Assembly: GCA_025356475.1 (NCBI GenBank)
Contig: JANXSX010000168.1
Location: forward strand, 20,510-84,509
Origin: Isosphaeraceae bacterium
GTDB lineage: Bacteria; Planctomycetota; Planctomycetia; Isosphaerales; Isosphaeraceae
DNA length: 64,000 bases
Direction: 5' to 3'
The position numbers and the translations under genes were made by a program. The notes under the pieces were generated by a model. It was not told where the DNA came from and ran no database searches. It worked only from the letters and a program-made list of their open reading frames with translations. This document shows positions 16,879-26,022 of the stretch, in pieces. How positions within the stretch are numbered: position 1 is the first letter of the stretch; every line of letters begins with the position of its first letter.

Positions 16879-18456
16879 GTGACTTCGCGGTTTCGCCTCG
16901 CTTTGTTCGCATGTTCGCTGGGCCTGGTCGGTTGCAGCGACAGTTTTAACGCGGGTCCGATTGCCTACACTGAGAGCGAACGGCTCGTTAAAGAACTGAG
17001 TGAGAAGCCGAACCTCCAGAAGGCGGTTCGGAGCAACTTGGCCGAACTCTTCGGCCCAGACCCTCAGCACATCAAAGTTCCAGCCGGTTCGGGGCTCTCG
17101 AACGGCGGGATTTACCTCGCGAACTTGAAGAGCGACGGTCAGGGCGAAGGGGCTAAGCCCCAACCCATCATGCTCGTCCGCACCGACAAGGGGACCGGCG
17201 CAGTCGTTCAGGAAACGCAGACGGGCGGCTACACCCTCTACCGCAAGCATTGTCTCCATTGCCATGGGATCGCGGGAGCAGGGGATGGCCCCACAGCTCA
17301 ATACCTTTATCCCAAGCCCCGTGACTATCGAATGGGACTGTACAAGTTCACTTCAACGACCACTGGAGCGAAGCCGACACGCGACGACCTCCGCAAGACA
17401 ATCCGCTACGGTCTCCATGGTTCCTCAATGCCTTCCTTCGAAGCCTTGATGACCGATATCGAGATGGAACAAGTCATTGATTACATGACGTTCCTCAGCA
17501 TGCGTGGAGAAGTTGAGCGGGCATTGCTTGAAGAGGCCGTCGGCGCGGACGATAAGGATGCCGATACTGCGATTAGCAAGGACACCGTGGCAGAGATCGT
17601 CACCGGAGTCTTCGAGAAGTGGAAAAACGCGGAAACCCAGGTCGTCGCTCCTCCTGTTGCTCGGGTCGCTCCTAGCAAGGAGAGCATCCACCGAGGTCGC
17701 GAACTCTTCCTTGGATTAAACAAGACAGGCAACAAGGTCGAATGTGCCGGCTGTCACGGGGCCAAGGCCAAGGGCAACGGTGCAAGCTTTATTGATGAAC
17801 AGGTCTTCCAGGACGTGGTGTTCCGTCAAAAGACGGTGGACCTGGCTCTGGCTCGCCTCTTCCGAGAGAAAGTGGAGGCGGAAGCCTTTAGTCATGGAGA
17901 TGGGCACTCGGTCGAGCATAAGGAACCGATCGTATCGCCCCCGGCGGAGATCGGTAAATTCCTGGCCTCAAACGCCGATATCGCCACCCGACTTCGCAAG
18001 GATCGCTCGTTCTACGAAGACCTGAAAGATAAAGACTTCCAAGCCCTGCTCGCCGATCCTTTGAAGGCGGAGGAGATCGGTCATAAGGCGGTCGCTCTGC
18101 TCCCTGAAGTTGCTGACCCGGCATTCCAGCCGTTCTGGCGCTCGAAATACGACCTTTGGGTCAAGGGGTCGCTCGACGATTGGGGTAACCCCATTCGTCC
18201 TGCCAACCTCAACCTGGGGGTCTATAAAGGGGGTCGGCGACCGATCGATATTTACTGGCGGCTCTCCAAGGGAATCAACGGCGCAAAGATGCCCTCACAC
18301 GTTCCAACGCTTACTCCAGAGCAGATTTGGGATGTCGTGAACTTCATCTTGGCCCTGCCCTATGAGCCTGACCTGGTGAGAGATAAGGCACCGGCGAGTG
18401 CCCCAACCCATGGCCCGGCGGTGGCCCAGTCCTCCTCCGGCACGTCAAAATCTTGA
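16879..18456 (+). CDS. Dihaem cytochrome c lipoprotein of the oxidase operon
   Basis: A periplasm-facing electron carrier that probably feeds cytochrome oxidase. The 525-residue protein begins with a lipoprotein signal (lipobox LVGC, Cys19) after a GTG start placed 7 bases from GAGGAGGA. Two c-type haem sites are seen: CLHCH (Cys125-His129) with a likely Met ligand in HGSSMPSF, and CAGCH (Cys289-His293) with a likely Met ligand in GAKMPSH near residue 475. The second domain has an insert of about 170 residues between the haem motif and its Met. It is followed after 159 bases by coxB, which has no fused haem domain, so this protein likely plays the role of the cytochrome c of caa3 oxidases as a separate polypeptide. 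The C-terminal tail is Ala/Pro/Ser-rich. Confidence 0.9.
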   Translation: MTSRFRLALFACSLGLVGCSDSFNAGPIAYTESERLVKELSEKPNLQKAVRSNLAELFGPDPQHIKVPAGSGLSNGGIYLANLKSDGQGEGAKPQPIMLVRTDKGTGAVVQETQTGGYTLYRKHCLHCHGIAGAGDGPTAQYLYPKPRDYRMGLYKFTSTTTGAKPTRDDLRKTIRYGLHGSSMPSFEALMTDIEMEQVIDYMTFLSMRGEVERALLEEAVGADDKDADTAISKDTVAEIVTGVFEKWKNAETQVVAPPVARVAPSKESIHRGRELFLGLNKTGNKVECAGCHGAKAKGNGASFIDEQVFQDVVFRQKTVDLALARLFREKVEAEAFSHGDGHSVEHKEPIVSPPAEIGKFLASNADIATRLRKDRSFYEDLKDKDFQALLADPLKAEEIGHKAVALLPEVADPAFQPFWRSKYDLWVKGSLDDWGNPIRPANLNLGVYKGGRRPIDIYWRLSKGINGAKMPSHVPTLTPEQIWDVVNFILALPYEPDLVRDKAPASAPTHGPAVAQSSSGTSKS

Positions 18457-18615
18457 TCTTCAGCCATCCTTAGATCGTCCGGCCCCACTTGGGTCGGGCG
18501 ACATGGGTGTCGCTTCCAGTTGTCAATCCGCCCGTATTCGTCCCAATCACCTAGCAACCATCGCAACCGGGTCGCTGGAACTCTGACATTCGTGCCCGGC
18601 CCAGGGAGTGTTTCC

Positions 18616-19434
18616 GTGCGTTACTGGCATCTCGTGTTTGCCTTCGCAGCCGTTTTTGTGGTCGGAACGTCCGCGTACTCTCCGTTCGCAGCCGACTGGT
18701 GGCTTCCGGGCGGACCGGGTCCTGACTACACGCACTCGGTTTCGACCTTCGGCAAGAAGATCGACAGCCTCTACATTCTTATCCTGATCATTACTGGCGT
18801 TGTCTTCATCGGTACTCAGATCGCGCTGGTTTGGGCAACCTATAAGTTTGCGGACACAGGCCCGAATCGCGTCGCCCAGTACTTCCACGGAAGCCAGCGG
18901 CTCGAAGTGATCTGGACCATCATTCCCGCCGCGATCCTGGTCTTCATCGCCCTTTACCAGATGGGGACTTGGTCCGACATCAAGTTCCGAACTGCTGCCC
19001 CCCGGGTCCAACCGATCGCGGAAATCACCGCACGACAGTTTCAATGGGTTATGCGTTACGCAGGTGCCGACGGGAAGTTAAATACTCCTGACGATGTGCA
19101 ACTCGTCAATGATCTTCACTTCGTGAAAGATCGTCCGGCGCTAATCTACCTGAAGTCGGGTGATGTCCAGCACTCGTTCTTCCTTCCTCAGATGCGAATC
19201 AAGCAAGACGCAGTCCCAGGCTTGACCATCCCGGTCTGGTTCGATGCTGATCGATCCGGTCACTACGAACTCGTGTGTGCCGAGCTTTGCGGCTGGGGCC
19301 ACTATAAGATGCGTGGCAACGTCACCGTCCACGACACCCAAGTTCAGTATGACGATTGGATGACGTCCGAAATTCGCAAACAGAGTCAAGACCAGCTCGT
19401 CTCGGCCCCCGCCACCGGGTCTTCAGGGAACTAA
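18616..19434 (+). CDS. coxB: Cytochrome c oxidase subunit II
   Basis: Carries the CuA centre that accepts electrons from cytochrome c. The 272-residue protein has an N-terminal hydrophobic segment, a second membrane helix (SLYILILIITGVVFIG), a third (LEVIWTIIPAAILVFIALY), and a periplasmic cupredoxin domain. CuA ligands are seen in QHSFFLPQMRIKQDAVPG (His) and CAELCGWGHYKM (two Cys, Glu, His, Met). No haem c motif is fused to it. The GTG start has AGGGAG 7 bases upstream and begins at the membrane segment; the frame extends further upstream without support. It is 7 bases from coxA. Confidence 0.94.
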   Translation: MRYWHLVFAFAAVFVVGTSAYSPFAADWWLPGGPGPDYTHSVSTFGKKIDSLYILILIITGVVFIGTQIALVWATYKFADTGPNRVAQYFHGSQRLEVIWTIIPAAILVFIALYQMGTWSDIKFRTAAPRVQPIAEITARQFQWVMRYAGADGKLNTPDDVQLVNDLHFVKDRPALIYLKSGDVQHSFFLPQMRIKQDAVPGLTIPVWFDADRSGHYELVCAELCGWGHYKMRGNVTVHDTQVQYDDWMTSEIRKQSQDQLVSAPATGSSGN

Positions 19435-19441
19435 TGACGCC

Positions 19442-21277
19442 ATGAGCACCGAACACACCGCCAACGGGCATGGGAATGGTCATGGCCCGGTCGCTGCGGA
19501 CCACGGACACGACGATCATATTCATCCAGCCCCCACAAACTTCCTGAAGAAGTATGTCTTCAGCGAAGATCACAAAGTCATTGGGATTCAGTTCCTCTTC
19601 TCGGGGCTGATCTTCTTCGTGGTCGGTGGACTCCTCGCCCTGGCGATCCGCTGGCAGCTCGCCTGGCCGTGGTCGCCGATTCCGATCCTCTCTCAGGCCC
19701 TCTGGTCTGAGCAGGGATATCGGATGCCTCCCGAGTTCTACAACAAGCTCTTCACCATGCACGGCTCGGTGATGATCTTCTTCGTGATCATTCCGCTCCT
19801 CACCGGTGCGTTCGGGAACTACCTGATCCCGCTGATGATCGGTGCTCGCGACATGGCATTCCCCAAACTCAACATGTTCTCGTACTGGTTCATGTGGCCT
19901 GCCTTTATCATGATGACCTACTCGTTCCAGGTAGGCGCGACCGACTTCGGTTGGACCGCGTATCCTTCGGGAACTGTATTTCATGAGGCATCACCTGGTT
20001 CCCAAACGGGTCAAACCCTCTGGCTGGGTGGGCTACTGTTTGCGGGTATCTCCTCGTTGATGGGTTCGATCAACTACATCACGACGATCATCATGCTCCG
20101 GGCTCCCGGAATGAAGATGTTCCGGATGCCCATGACAGTCTGGGCGATGTTCATCACCGCACTCCTACAAGCATTTGCCCTTCCCGTGCTCACCTCTGCC
20201 CTGGCCATGCAGTTGCTCGACCGTACCGTGGGGACGAACTTCTTCGTCCCCGCGAACTGGAGCGTAGGCAACGGTCCTGTCCGGGTTGGTGGTGGCCAGA
20301 CGCTTCTTTGGCAGCATCTTTTCTGGTTCTACTCTCACCCCGCCGTCTATATCATGATTCTCCCGGCGATGGGCGTGGTTTCGGACGTGATCTCGACCTT
20401 CTCGCGCAAACCCCTTTTCGGCTACAAGCCGATGGTCTTTGCCATCGCGGCGATCGCCGGGCTGGGCTTTATCGTCTGGGGTCACCACATGTTCCAGTCG
20501 GGTATGAACCCCGCCTTGGGCGCGACGTTCATGCTCTCGACAATGATGATCGCCCTACCATCAGCCATCAAAGTCTTCAACTGGCTCGGGACGATGTGGG
20601 GTGGCAAGATTCAATTCACTGCCGCCATGCTCAACGCAATGGCGTTTGTGTCCATGTTCATTATCGGTGGTCTCTCGGGCATCTTTATGGCCGCGACACC
20701 GGTTGATATGCACATTCATGACACGTATTTTATCGTGGCACATATTCACTATGTGCTCTTCGGTGGAAGTACGTTCGGGATCTTCGCCGCAATCTATTAC
20801 TGGTTCCCCAAGATGTTCGGCCGGATGATGGACGAACGGCTCGGCAAGATCCACTTCTTCTTCAGTTTTATCTTCTTCAACGGCACGTTCTTCCTGATGC
20901 ACATCATCGGGATGCACGGTCATCCTCGCCGGATCGCCGACCCCACGGTCTACGAGTACTTGCGAACGACCGGCACGCTCGCCATGAACCAGTTCATGAC
21001 GATCAACGCTCTTCTGCTCGGTGCCACCCAGTTAATCTTCGCGTTTAACTTCCTTTACAGCCTCGTCGCTGGCCCGAAGGCCCCGAACAACCCCTGGAAC
21101 GCGAACTCGCTGGAGTGGACGATCGAGTCACCCCCTCCGCACTACAATTTCGCGACCCTGCCGCATGTCTATCACGCAGCCTATGAGTTCAGCCTCCCGA
21201 ACGCTGACAAGGATTTTCTTCCTCAAACTGAGCCTCGACCGCTTGAATCGGAACCGCTTGATCCTGTCATGGCGTGA
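19442..21277 (+). CDS. coxA: Cytochrome c oxidase subunit I, A2 type
   Basis: The catalytic subunit that reduces oxygen at haem a3/CuB and pumps protons. The 611 residues carry 12 or more membrane helices. Key sites: TMHGSVMIFF (haem a His), the CuB region FYSHPAVYIMILP, WGHHMFQ (paired CuB His), and HDTYFIVAHIHYVLFGG (haem a3 and a His). The helix VI motif is YSHPAVY, not GHPEVY, which places it in the A2 family (as in Thermus and Rhodothermus caa3), where the Glu proton residue is replaced by the Tyr-Ser pair. The cytoplasmic N terminus is unusual: seven His in the first 28 residues (GHGNGHG, DHGHDDHIH). A perfect hairpin follows before ctaA. Confidence 0.97.
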   Translation: MSTEHTANGHGNGHGPVAADHGHDDHIHPAPTNFLKKYVFSEDHKVIGIQFLFSGLIFFVVGGLLALAIRWQLAWPWSPIPILSQALWSEQGYRMPPEFYNKLFTMHGSVMIFFVIIPLLTGAFGNYLIPLMIGARDMAFPKLNMFSYWFMWPAFIMMTYSFQVGATDFGWTAYPSGTVFHEASPGSQTGQTLWLGGLLFAGISSLMGSINYITTIIMLRAPGMKMFRMPMTVWAMFITALLQAFALPVLTSALAMQLLDRTVGTNFFVPANWSVGNGPVRVGGGQTLLWQHLFWFYSHPAVYIMILPAMGVVSDVISTFSRKPLFGYKPMVFAIAAIAGLGFIVWGHHMFQSGMNPALGATFMLSTMMIALPSAIKVFNWLGTMWGGKIQFTAAMLNAMAFVSMFIIGGLSGIFMAATPVDMHIHDTYFIVAHIHYVLFGGSTFGIFAAIYYWFPKMFGRMMDERLGKIHFFFSFIFFNGTFFLMHIIGMHGHPRRIADPTVYEYLRTTGTLAMNQFMTINALLLGATQLIFAFNFLYSLVAGPKAPNNPWNANSLEWTIESPPPHYNFATLPHVYHAAYEFSLPNADKDFLPQTEPRPLESEPLDPVMA

Positions 21278-21297
21278 GCATTCGTTGACTTCATCCG

Positions 21298-21330
21298 ATC
21301 AGCCTCGGTGGATTTTCAACCGAGGCTGAT
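21298..21330 (+). promoter_or_regulatory. Intercistronic hairpin between coxA and ctaA
   Basis: ATCAGCCTCGGT and ACCGAGGCTGAT form a perfect 12-bp stem around a 9-base loop, about 20 bases after the coxA stop and 35 bases before ctaA. It is followed by a pyrimidine run without a true T-tract, so it may be a partial terminator or an mRNA stabiliser that lets the structural subunits be made in excess over the haem A synthesis enzymes. Role inferred. Confidence 0.55.
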
Positions 21331-21365
21331 TCCCCTTCCCATCGATTGCGACTCCAACCAATCCC

Positions 21366-22319
21366 ATGACCAAGAGTCCTGTCTTCAACGTGGAAACATA
21401 CCGGCCCGGCCCGCACTGGGTCGCGGTCGTTGCCGCGTTGTTCACTTGGCCTCTGCTGTTCGTTGGTGGCTTAGTGACGAGCTACAAGGTCGGGATGGCC
21501 GTGCCCGACTGGCCGACCACGTTCGGCATTAATATGTTTGTCTATGACTTCTTTAACTCACCCTGGGGTGTGTTCATTGAACATACTCACCGGCTCTATG
21601 GTGCTGCCGTCGGGCTGGCGACGATCATCCTGGTGATCTGGTTTAGCGTCTGCGAATCGTCGAATCGCCGGATGGTTGGGATCGCCTGGTTTGCGCTCCT
21701 CGCGGTCATCGTACAAGGGTTGTTAGGTGGCTTGCGGGTCAATTGGAACTCGACGATTTTGGCAGCGGTTCATGGTTGCAGCGGACAAGCCTTCTTCGGA
21801 CTGATGGTCACGATCGCAGTCCTCACGAGTCACACCTATCGCGATCGACGTCTAACCCTAGAAGACGATTCTCGGCTCAGGGCTGCGACCCTCGGCTTGG
21901 TCGGCCTCATCTATGCACAGGAACTCGCTGGTGCCTGGGTCCGGCATTTCCCCTCTAGGCTCGCGCTGGTCGTCCACGGAGTCGCGGCTCTGGCAGTCGT
22001 TGGTCACGCGACCAGGGTGATTTGCAAGATTCTCCACCGACGCGACGAGCTGAAGTTGCTCATGACTTCCACACTTGCTTTGATTCTGACCCTCACTGGT
22101 CAAGTTGCACTTGGATTGATGGCCTGGTGGGTCCTGGAGATTCCTCGGCAGCAAAAGGATCTCTCCGCACTGATCCGAACTGGGCACCAGGCCAATGCCG
22201 CGCTGCTCTTGGGCTCCTCAGTCGCACTCGCCGTTCTCGCTCATCGATTCCTCCGACCGCTGGAAGTTTCCGAAATGGCCTCGTCGCTCACCCACGCCGA
22301 GTTGGAGGCCATCGCATGA
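21366..22319 (+). CDS. ctaA: Haem A synthase (COX15/CtaA family)
   Basis: Oxidises the methyl group of haem O to the formyl group of haem A, needed by the oxidase. It is an integral membrane protein of 317 residues with about eight helices in two homologous halves. The histidine-bearing segments expected of the family are present: FIEHTHRLYGAAVG and LAAVHGCSGQAFFGLM in the first half, LVVHGVAALAVVGH and LIRTGHQANAALL in the second. The N-terminal helix is followed by GLVTSYKVGMAVPDWPTTFG, a typical CtaA loop. Its stop overlaps the start of ctaB by 4 bases (ATGA), which indicates translational coupling. Confidence 0.92.
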   Translation: MTKSPVFNVETYRPGPHWVAVVAALFTWPLLFVGGLVTSYKVGMAVPDWPTTFGINMFVYDFFNSPWGVFIEHTHRLYGAAVGLATIILVIWFSVCESSNRRMVGIAWFALLAVIVQGLLGGLRVNWNSTILAAVHGCSGQAFFGLMVTIAVLTSHTYRDRRLTLEDDSRLRAATLGLVGLIYAQELAGAWVRHFPSRLALVVHGVAALAVVGHATRVICKILHRRDELKLLMTSTLALILTLTGQVALGLMAWWVLEIPRQQKDLSALIRTGHQANAALLLGSSVALAVLAHRFLRPLEVSEMASSLTHAELEAIA

Positions 22320-23248
22320 AAGTGATGGTGACCCCACTCGTTCCTGGGATTCCCAAGGTTTCGGCCCCGCCGATGCTGGACCATGCTCGTGCCAGGCTGG
22401 CTGCGTTTATCGCTCTGACTAAGCCTCGTATTGCGTTCATGGTGTTGATTACGGTCGCGACAGGGTTCCTGTTAGGTGCTCGCAAGTCGTCGCATCCTGT
22501 CACTTTCGTTTGGACCTTGATTGGCACCGGGCTGGTCGCGGCTGGTGCGAGCGTTTGGAATCAGTACCTTGAACGAGATCGTGATGCTCGGATGCGTCGG
22601 ACGGGTTCCAGGCCTTTGCCGACCGGTCGAGTCAGCCCTACGGAAGCCGTCGTCTTCGGGTCGACACTCGCAATCGGTGGTGCGACGATCCTTGTTCTCG
22701 GTGCCAATGCCTTGGCCGCCTCGGTCGCGGCATTAACCTTCTTGCTTTATGTGTTCGTATATACACCACTAAAGCCGATCACGACCTTAAACACGGCGAT
22801 TGGTGCGATTCCAGGCGCGCTTCCCCCGGTCATCGGCTGGTCTGCGGCCACGGGCCATGTGGGCATTGAGGCGTTCTCCTTATTCCTGATCCTCTTTCTC
22901 TGGCAGTTTCCCCACTTCTTGGCCATCGCCTGGATCCATCGCGAAGACTATGCCAGAGGAGGCCACCGGATGCTCCCAGGCGCAGATCCTGGCGGATCGC
23001 TCACGGGCCGACAGGCTGCAACTTATGCCCTGGCATTGATCCCAGCCGGACTGCTTCCAAGCGTGATCGGTCTCGCGGGGGGAGTCTACTTCGCAGGGGC
23101 TCTCTTGCTTGGATTCTTCTACCTGGCGAGCGCACTTCGATTCTGGACTGACGTGAACGATGCCAACGCTCGCAAGTTATTGCGTGCCTCGATCATATAC
23201 TTACCTGCGATCCTCGGTCTGCTTCTGATCAACCCATTGCCGGTCTGA
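22316..23248 (+). CDS. ctaB: Protohaem IX farnesyltransferase (haem O synthase)
   Basis: Adds farnesyl to haem B to make haem O, the substrate of CtaA. The 310-residue protein is a UbiA-type prenyltransferase with about nine membrane helices. It has the allylic diphosphate-binding motif WNQYLERDRDARMRRTGSRP in the first cytoplasmic loop, LTKPRIAFMVLITVATG at the first helix, and the second polar loop HREDYARGGHRML. The start is the ATG overlapping the ctaA stop; the frame is open further back inside ctaA but has no support there. Position between ctaA and coxC is the usual one for this operon. Confidence 0.94.
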   Translation: MKVMVTPLVPGIPKVSAPPMLDHARARLAAFIALTKPRIAFMVLITVATGFLLGARKSSHPVTFVWTLIGTGLVAAGASVWNQYLERDRDARMRRTGSRPLPTGRVSPTEAVVFGSTLAIGGATILVLGANALAASVAALTFLLYVFVYTPLKPITTLNTAIGAIPGALPPVIGWSAATGHVGIEAFSLFLILFLWQFPHFLAIAWIHREDYARGGHRMLPGADPGGSLTGRQAATYALALIPAGLLPSVIGLAGGVYFAGALLLGFFYLASALRFWTDVNDANARKLLRASIIYLPAILGLLLINPLPV

Positions 23249-23305
23249 CCGGTCACACTGGACCACACGACTGCGACCGCGTGACCCCTTCAAGGTGGAG
23301 CTGAG

Positions 23306-24037
23306 ATGGCATCGATTCCTTACCCGGTCGCAACGACGACTGCGACCCGAGCCAAACCAGTCACGGCGCCAATCACGCCTGGCAAGGTTGCAATGTGGCT
23401 CTTTCTGGCTACCGAAATCATGTTCTTCACCGGGCTGATCGGCTCGTACATCGTGCTTCGCGCAGGGAGCTCGCCGTTCTACTACAGCGAGACTTACGCC
23501 CCCGGTACCCCTGTCTCCGAGATGGCCACTACGAACGGTGTCAAGTTCTTTAACTGGCCGGTTCCTTACGACAAAAAAGTGAACCCGCTCTCGATCGACC
23601 TGACCGCAGGGAACACGTTCATCCTCATCTGCTCCTCAGTTTCGATGGTCCTCGGCCTGGCCGCGATCCAGCGCGGTGATAAGAAGAAGCTCACGCTTTG
23701 GTTAGGTGCAACCGTTGTAATCGGCTCGATTTTTCTGGGTATCCAGGTGTACGAGTACTACTCACTGATGTTCGGCCACCATCAGCCAATCGGGATCTCG
23801 CGAACCGGGCACTTTACACCCGACGTCAGCTTGTTCGCATCATGTTTCTTCACAATGACCGGCTTCCATGGAGCACACGTCTTCGGTGGCGTGGTCATGC
23901 TTTTCTGCCTATTCGTTCAATCGCTCCGTGGTGCCTACACGCAGACGAATCATGCGGCCGTCGAACTGATCGGCCTCTATTGGCACTTCGTTGACCTTGT
24001 CTGGATCATTCTTTTCACGGTCGTTTACCTCGTCTAA
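23306..24037 (+). CDS. coxC: Cytochrome c oxidase subunit III
   Basis: Structural subunit of the oxidase that stabilises subunit I and its proton intake. It has 243 residues and about six membrane helices. Family motifs are seen: KVAMWLFLATEIMFFTGLIG at the first helix, the central helix with LGIQVYEYYSL, FASCFFTMTGFHGAHVFGG, and the C-terminal AVELIGLYWHFVDLVWIILF. A GTGGAG site lies shortly before the ATG. The next gene (coxD) begins 45 bases later. No missing element is noted. Confidence 0.95.
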   Translation: MASIPYPVATTTATRAKPVTAPITPGKVAMWLFLATEIMFFTGLIGSYIVLRAGSSPFYYSETYAPGTPVSEMATTNGVKFFNWPVPYDKKVNPLSIDLTAGNTFILICSSVSMVLGLAAIQRGDKKKLTLWLGATVVIGSIFLGIQVYEYYSLMFGHHQPIGISRTGHFTPDVSLFASCFFTMTGFHGAHVFGGVVMLFCLFVQSLRGAYTQTNHAAVELIGLYWHFVDLVWIILFTVVYLV

Positions 24038-24082
24038 GTGAGCGGATCACGATCGTCGCCCGAAACTCAAGGAACCGTCACG

Positions 24083-24520
24083 ATGTCCGATAGTCACGCG
24101 GTCACAGCCGATTCCGCCCCACACGAAAGTGCTGAGGAACATGAGTCGCACGTCGGCACCTATATCAAAGTGTTCATAGCGCTCGCGGTTCTGACGGCGG
24201 TTGAATATTTCTACGCGAGCATCTTCAAAGACTCCTTCGGTGTCCTGATTCTCGGCCTGATGGTCCTCGCTCTTGTGAAGGCGGGGATGGTTGGCCTCTA
24301 CTTCATGCACCTGAAGTTCGAGGGCCGCTGGGTCTACGGCATGCTCGTCCCCGCATGCTGCCTGGCGATTATCCTGATTCTCGCACTCTACCCGGACGTC
24401 ACGCTCCATCCGGGAACCGATGCTCCCGAAGGCTCCGAGGAGGAGCCGGTCGCAGCTTCGACAGTCGAACCAACCAGAAGCCAAAGTCGCCTGGAATTCT
24501 CCCTTGATCTTGTAGGTTGA
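24083..24520 (+). CDS. coxD: Cytochrome c oxidase subunit IV (caa3-type small subunit)
   Basis: A small accessory subunit with three predicted membrane helices: YIKVFIALAVLTAVEYFYA, FGVLILGLMVLALVKAGMVGLYFMHL, and MLVPACCLAIILILALY. The KAGMVGLYFMHLKFE stretch is the hallmark of prokaryotic subunit IV. The 145-residue protein has a polar, acidic N terminus and a long acidic C-terminal tail (EGSEEEP) that is longer than usual for the family. The ATG at 24083 has AAGGA 9 bases upstream; the frame is open for 15 more codons without a ribosome site. It is followed at once by the copper-chaperone fusion. Confidence 0.88.
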   Translation: MSDSHAVTADSAPHESAEEHESHVGTYIKVFIALAVLTAVEYFYASIFKDSFGVLILGLMVLALVKAGMVGLYFMHLKFEGRWVYGMLVPACCLAIILILALYPDVTLHPGTDAPEGSEEEPVAASTVEPTRSQSRLEFSLDLVG

Positions 24521-24551
24521 TCAAAATATCAAGTTGTTGAGAGGTCGTCAG

Positions 24552-25670
24552 TTGACCTCTCGACGACTTCTTCCCTTACCCGCCCCTTTACGAGTTGTCC
24601 CCTTGGTTCGTTCATATCGGCTCGGCATCAGCATTGTTCTGGCGACGATCACGCTCTCAGCGGTGATCTCCGTCGTGATATTCGCCAAGCAGGCTTCACC
24701 CCCTGCGGGCGAGTCGCTCGGTGCGGCGGCTTACACACTCTCGGACTACGATCTGATCGAACGCTCTGGGCGAGCCATCAAGCCCGAGACGCTGGCGGAC
24801 GACGTTTGGATCGCTGCATTCATCTTCACGCGTTGCCCTTCGTCCTGTCCCGTGATCAGTAGCACGATGAAGGGGCTCCAGGCCAAACTCGCTGGGACTC
24901 ATGTTCGGCTCGTGAGTATTTCGGTAGACCCGGAATTCGACACGCCCGAGGTTCTCAGCGAGTACGCCAAAAAATATGCTGCTGATCCCGAACGCTGGTG
25001 GTTCTTGACCGGCCAGAAGGATCGAATTTACCGGATGATCCTCGACCAGTTCCACATCAGCGTAGCCAGATCAAGCGACGAGGAACGTGCTGCCGGAGCA
25101 GAGCAGGTGGCCCATAGCAACAGGCTTGTCTTGGTCGCCCGGGGAAATCGCGTGGCGGGGACCTATGTCTCCAGCGACAGCTTGGCGGTGGACCGGCTCT
25201 TGCGAGATGCCCACCTGCTCGAAAGTGAGGGGACTTGGCCTCGGCAACTCCCGGAAATCAACGCCGGCCTGAATGCAACATGTGCCGTGATTCTAATATT
25301 TGCGTGGATCTGTATCCTCACAGGTCGTAGGCAAGCACACGCTCTCGGCATGATCAGTGCTATTGTGGTCTCGGCTCTGTTCCTGGCCTGCTACTTGGTC
25401 TATCATTACATGGTAGGGAGCATGCCGTTTCGAGGCTACGGCCCGATCCGCGTGGTCTACTTCACCATTTTGCTGTCCCACACAGCACTTGCCACATTGG
25501 GAGTTGTGCCGCTAGTCGCCCTGACCGTCTATCGGGCCTATCGGCAGGACTTCTCAGCTCATGTTCGGATTGCCAGGGTCACGTTTCCGATCTGGTTCTA
25601 CGTCTCGGTCACCGGGGTCGTGATCTACTGGATGCTCTACCGTCTCGACGTTTCGCCCGTCCTGGGTTAA
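24552..25670 (+). CDS. Sco1/SenC copper chaperone fused to a DUF420 membrane domain
   Basis: One polypeptide joins two oxidase-assembly modules. After an N-terminal membrane anchor (about residues 22-46) comes a thioredoxin-like Sco domain that delivers copper to CuA: Cys95 and Cys99 in TRCPSSCP and His188 in VAHSN. From about residue 235 to the end there are four membrane helices of the DUF420 (YozB/CtaM-like) type, with AHALGMIS, YLVYHYMVGS and ILLSHTALATLG carrying the family histidines. The start is uncertain: a TTG at 24552 has GAGAGG 7 bases upstream, and no ATG occurs before the anchor. A longer TTG start at 24534 is possible. Its place after coxD fits a role in oxidase assembly. Confidence 0.86.
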   Translation: MTSRRLLPLPAPLRVVPLVRSYRLGISIVLATITLSAVISVVIFAKQASPPAGESLGAAAYTLSDYDLIERSGRAIKPETLADDVWIAAFIFTRCPSSCPVISSTMKGLQAKLAGTHVRLVSISVDPEFDTPEVLSEYAKKYAADPERWWFLTGQKDRIYRMILDQFHISVARSSDEERAAGAEQVAHSNRLVLVARGNRVAGTYVSSDSLAVDRLLRDAHLLESEGTWPRQLPEINAGLNATCAVILIFAWICILTGRRQAHALGMISAIVVSALFLACYLVYHYMVGSMPFRGYGPIRVVYFTILLSHTALATLGVVPLVALTVYRAYRQDFSAHVRIARVTFPIWFYVSVTGVVIYWMLYRLDVSPVLG

Positions 25671-25690
25671 GGCTTCGAGGGCCTATTTCC

Positions 25691-25936
25691 ATGCGAGATA
25701 CACTGCGTCGTTGGTTCCCGCTCGTTGTTGTTGCTTTCGTGCTGATTGGCGTGGCCGAAGTCAAGGCTTGCCCTAATTGCAAGGAAGCGGTTGCCGAGCA
25801 GGAGAACTCAAAAGAGCTGAAATCCGGCTATTACTACAGCATTTTAATGATGATCGGCATGCCGATGACGCTCCTCGGCGTCGGCGCGACCACCGTGGTG
25901 CGGCTCGCCAAGAACGGTTCGCTGCCCGAGATGTGA
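25691..25936 (+). CDS. Small membrane protein with a CPNC motif
   Basis: I do not know a name for this 81-residue protein. It begins with a signal-like segment ([19 protein letters not shown]), then a short polar part starting with [11 protein letters not shown] (a CxxC pair just after the predicted cleavage or membrane exit), and ends with a second hydrophobic helix ([23 protein letters not shown]) and a short charged tail. The CxxC outside the membrane, directly after the Sco-type protein, suggests a role in copper or thiol handling during oxidase assembly (inference). It starts 20 bases after the Sco-DUF420 gene, in the same operon. Confidence 0.7.
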   Translation: MRDTLRRWFPLVVVAFVLIGVAEVKACPNCKEAVAEQENSKELKSGYYYSILMMIGMPMTLLGVGATTVVRLAKNGSLPEM

Positions 25937-26022
25937 GTGATCCCGAATCACGTTTCGATTCGGCTCCACAAAGCTGGGATCATGATCAAGCCTATCTCCC
26001 CTTTGTCAATCGAGTTCGCCCC

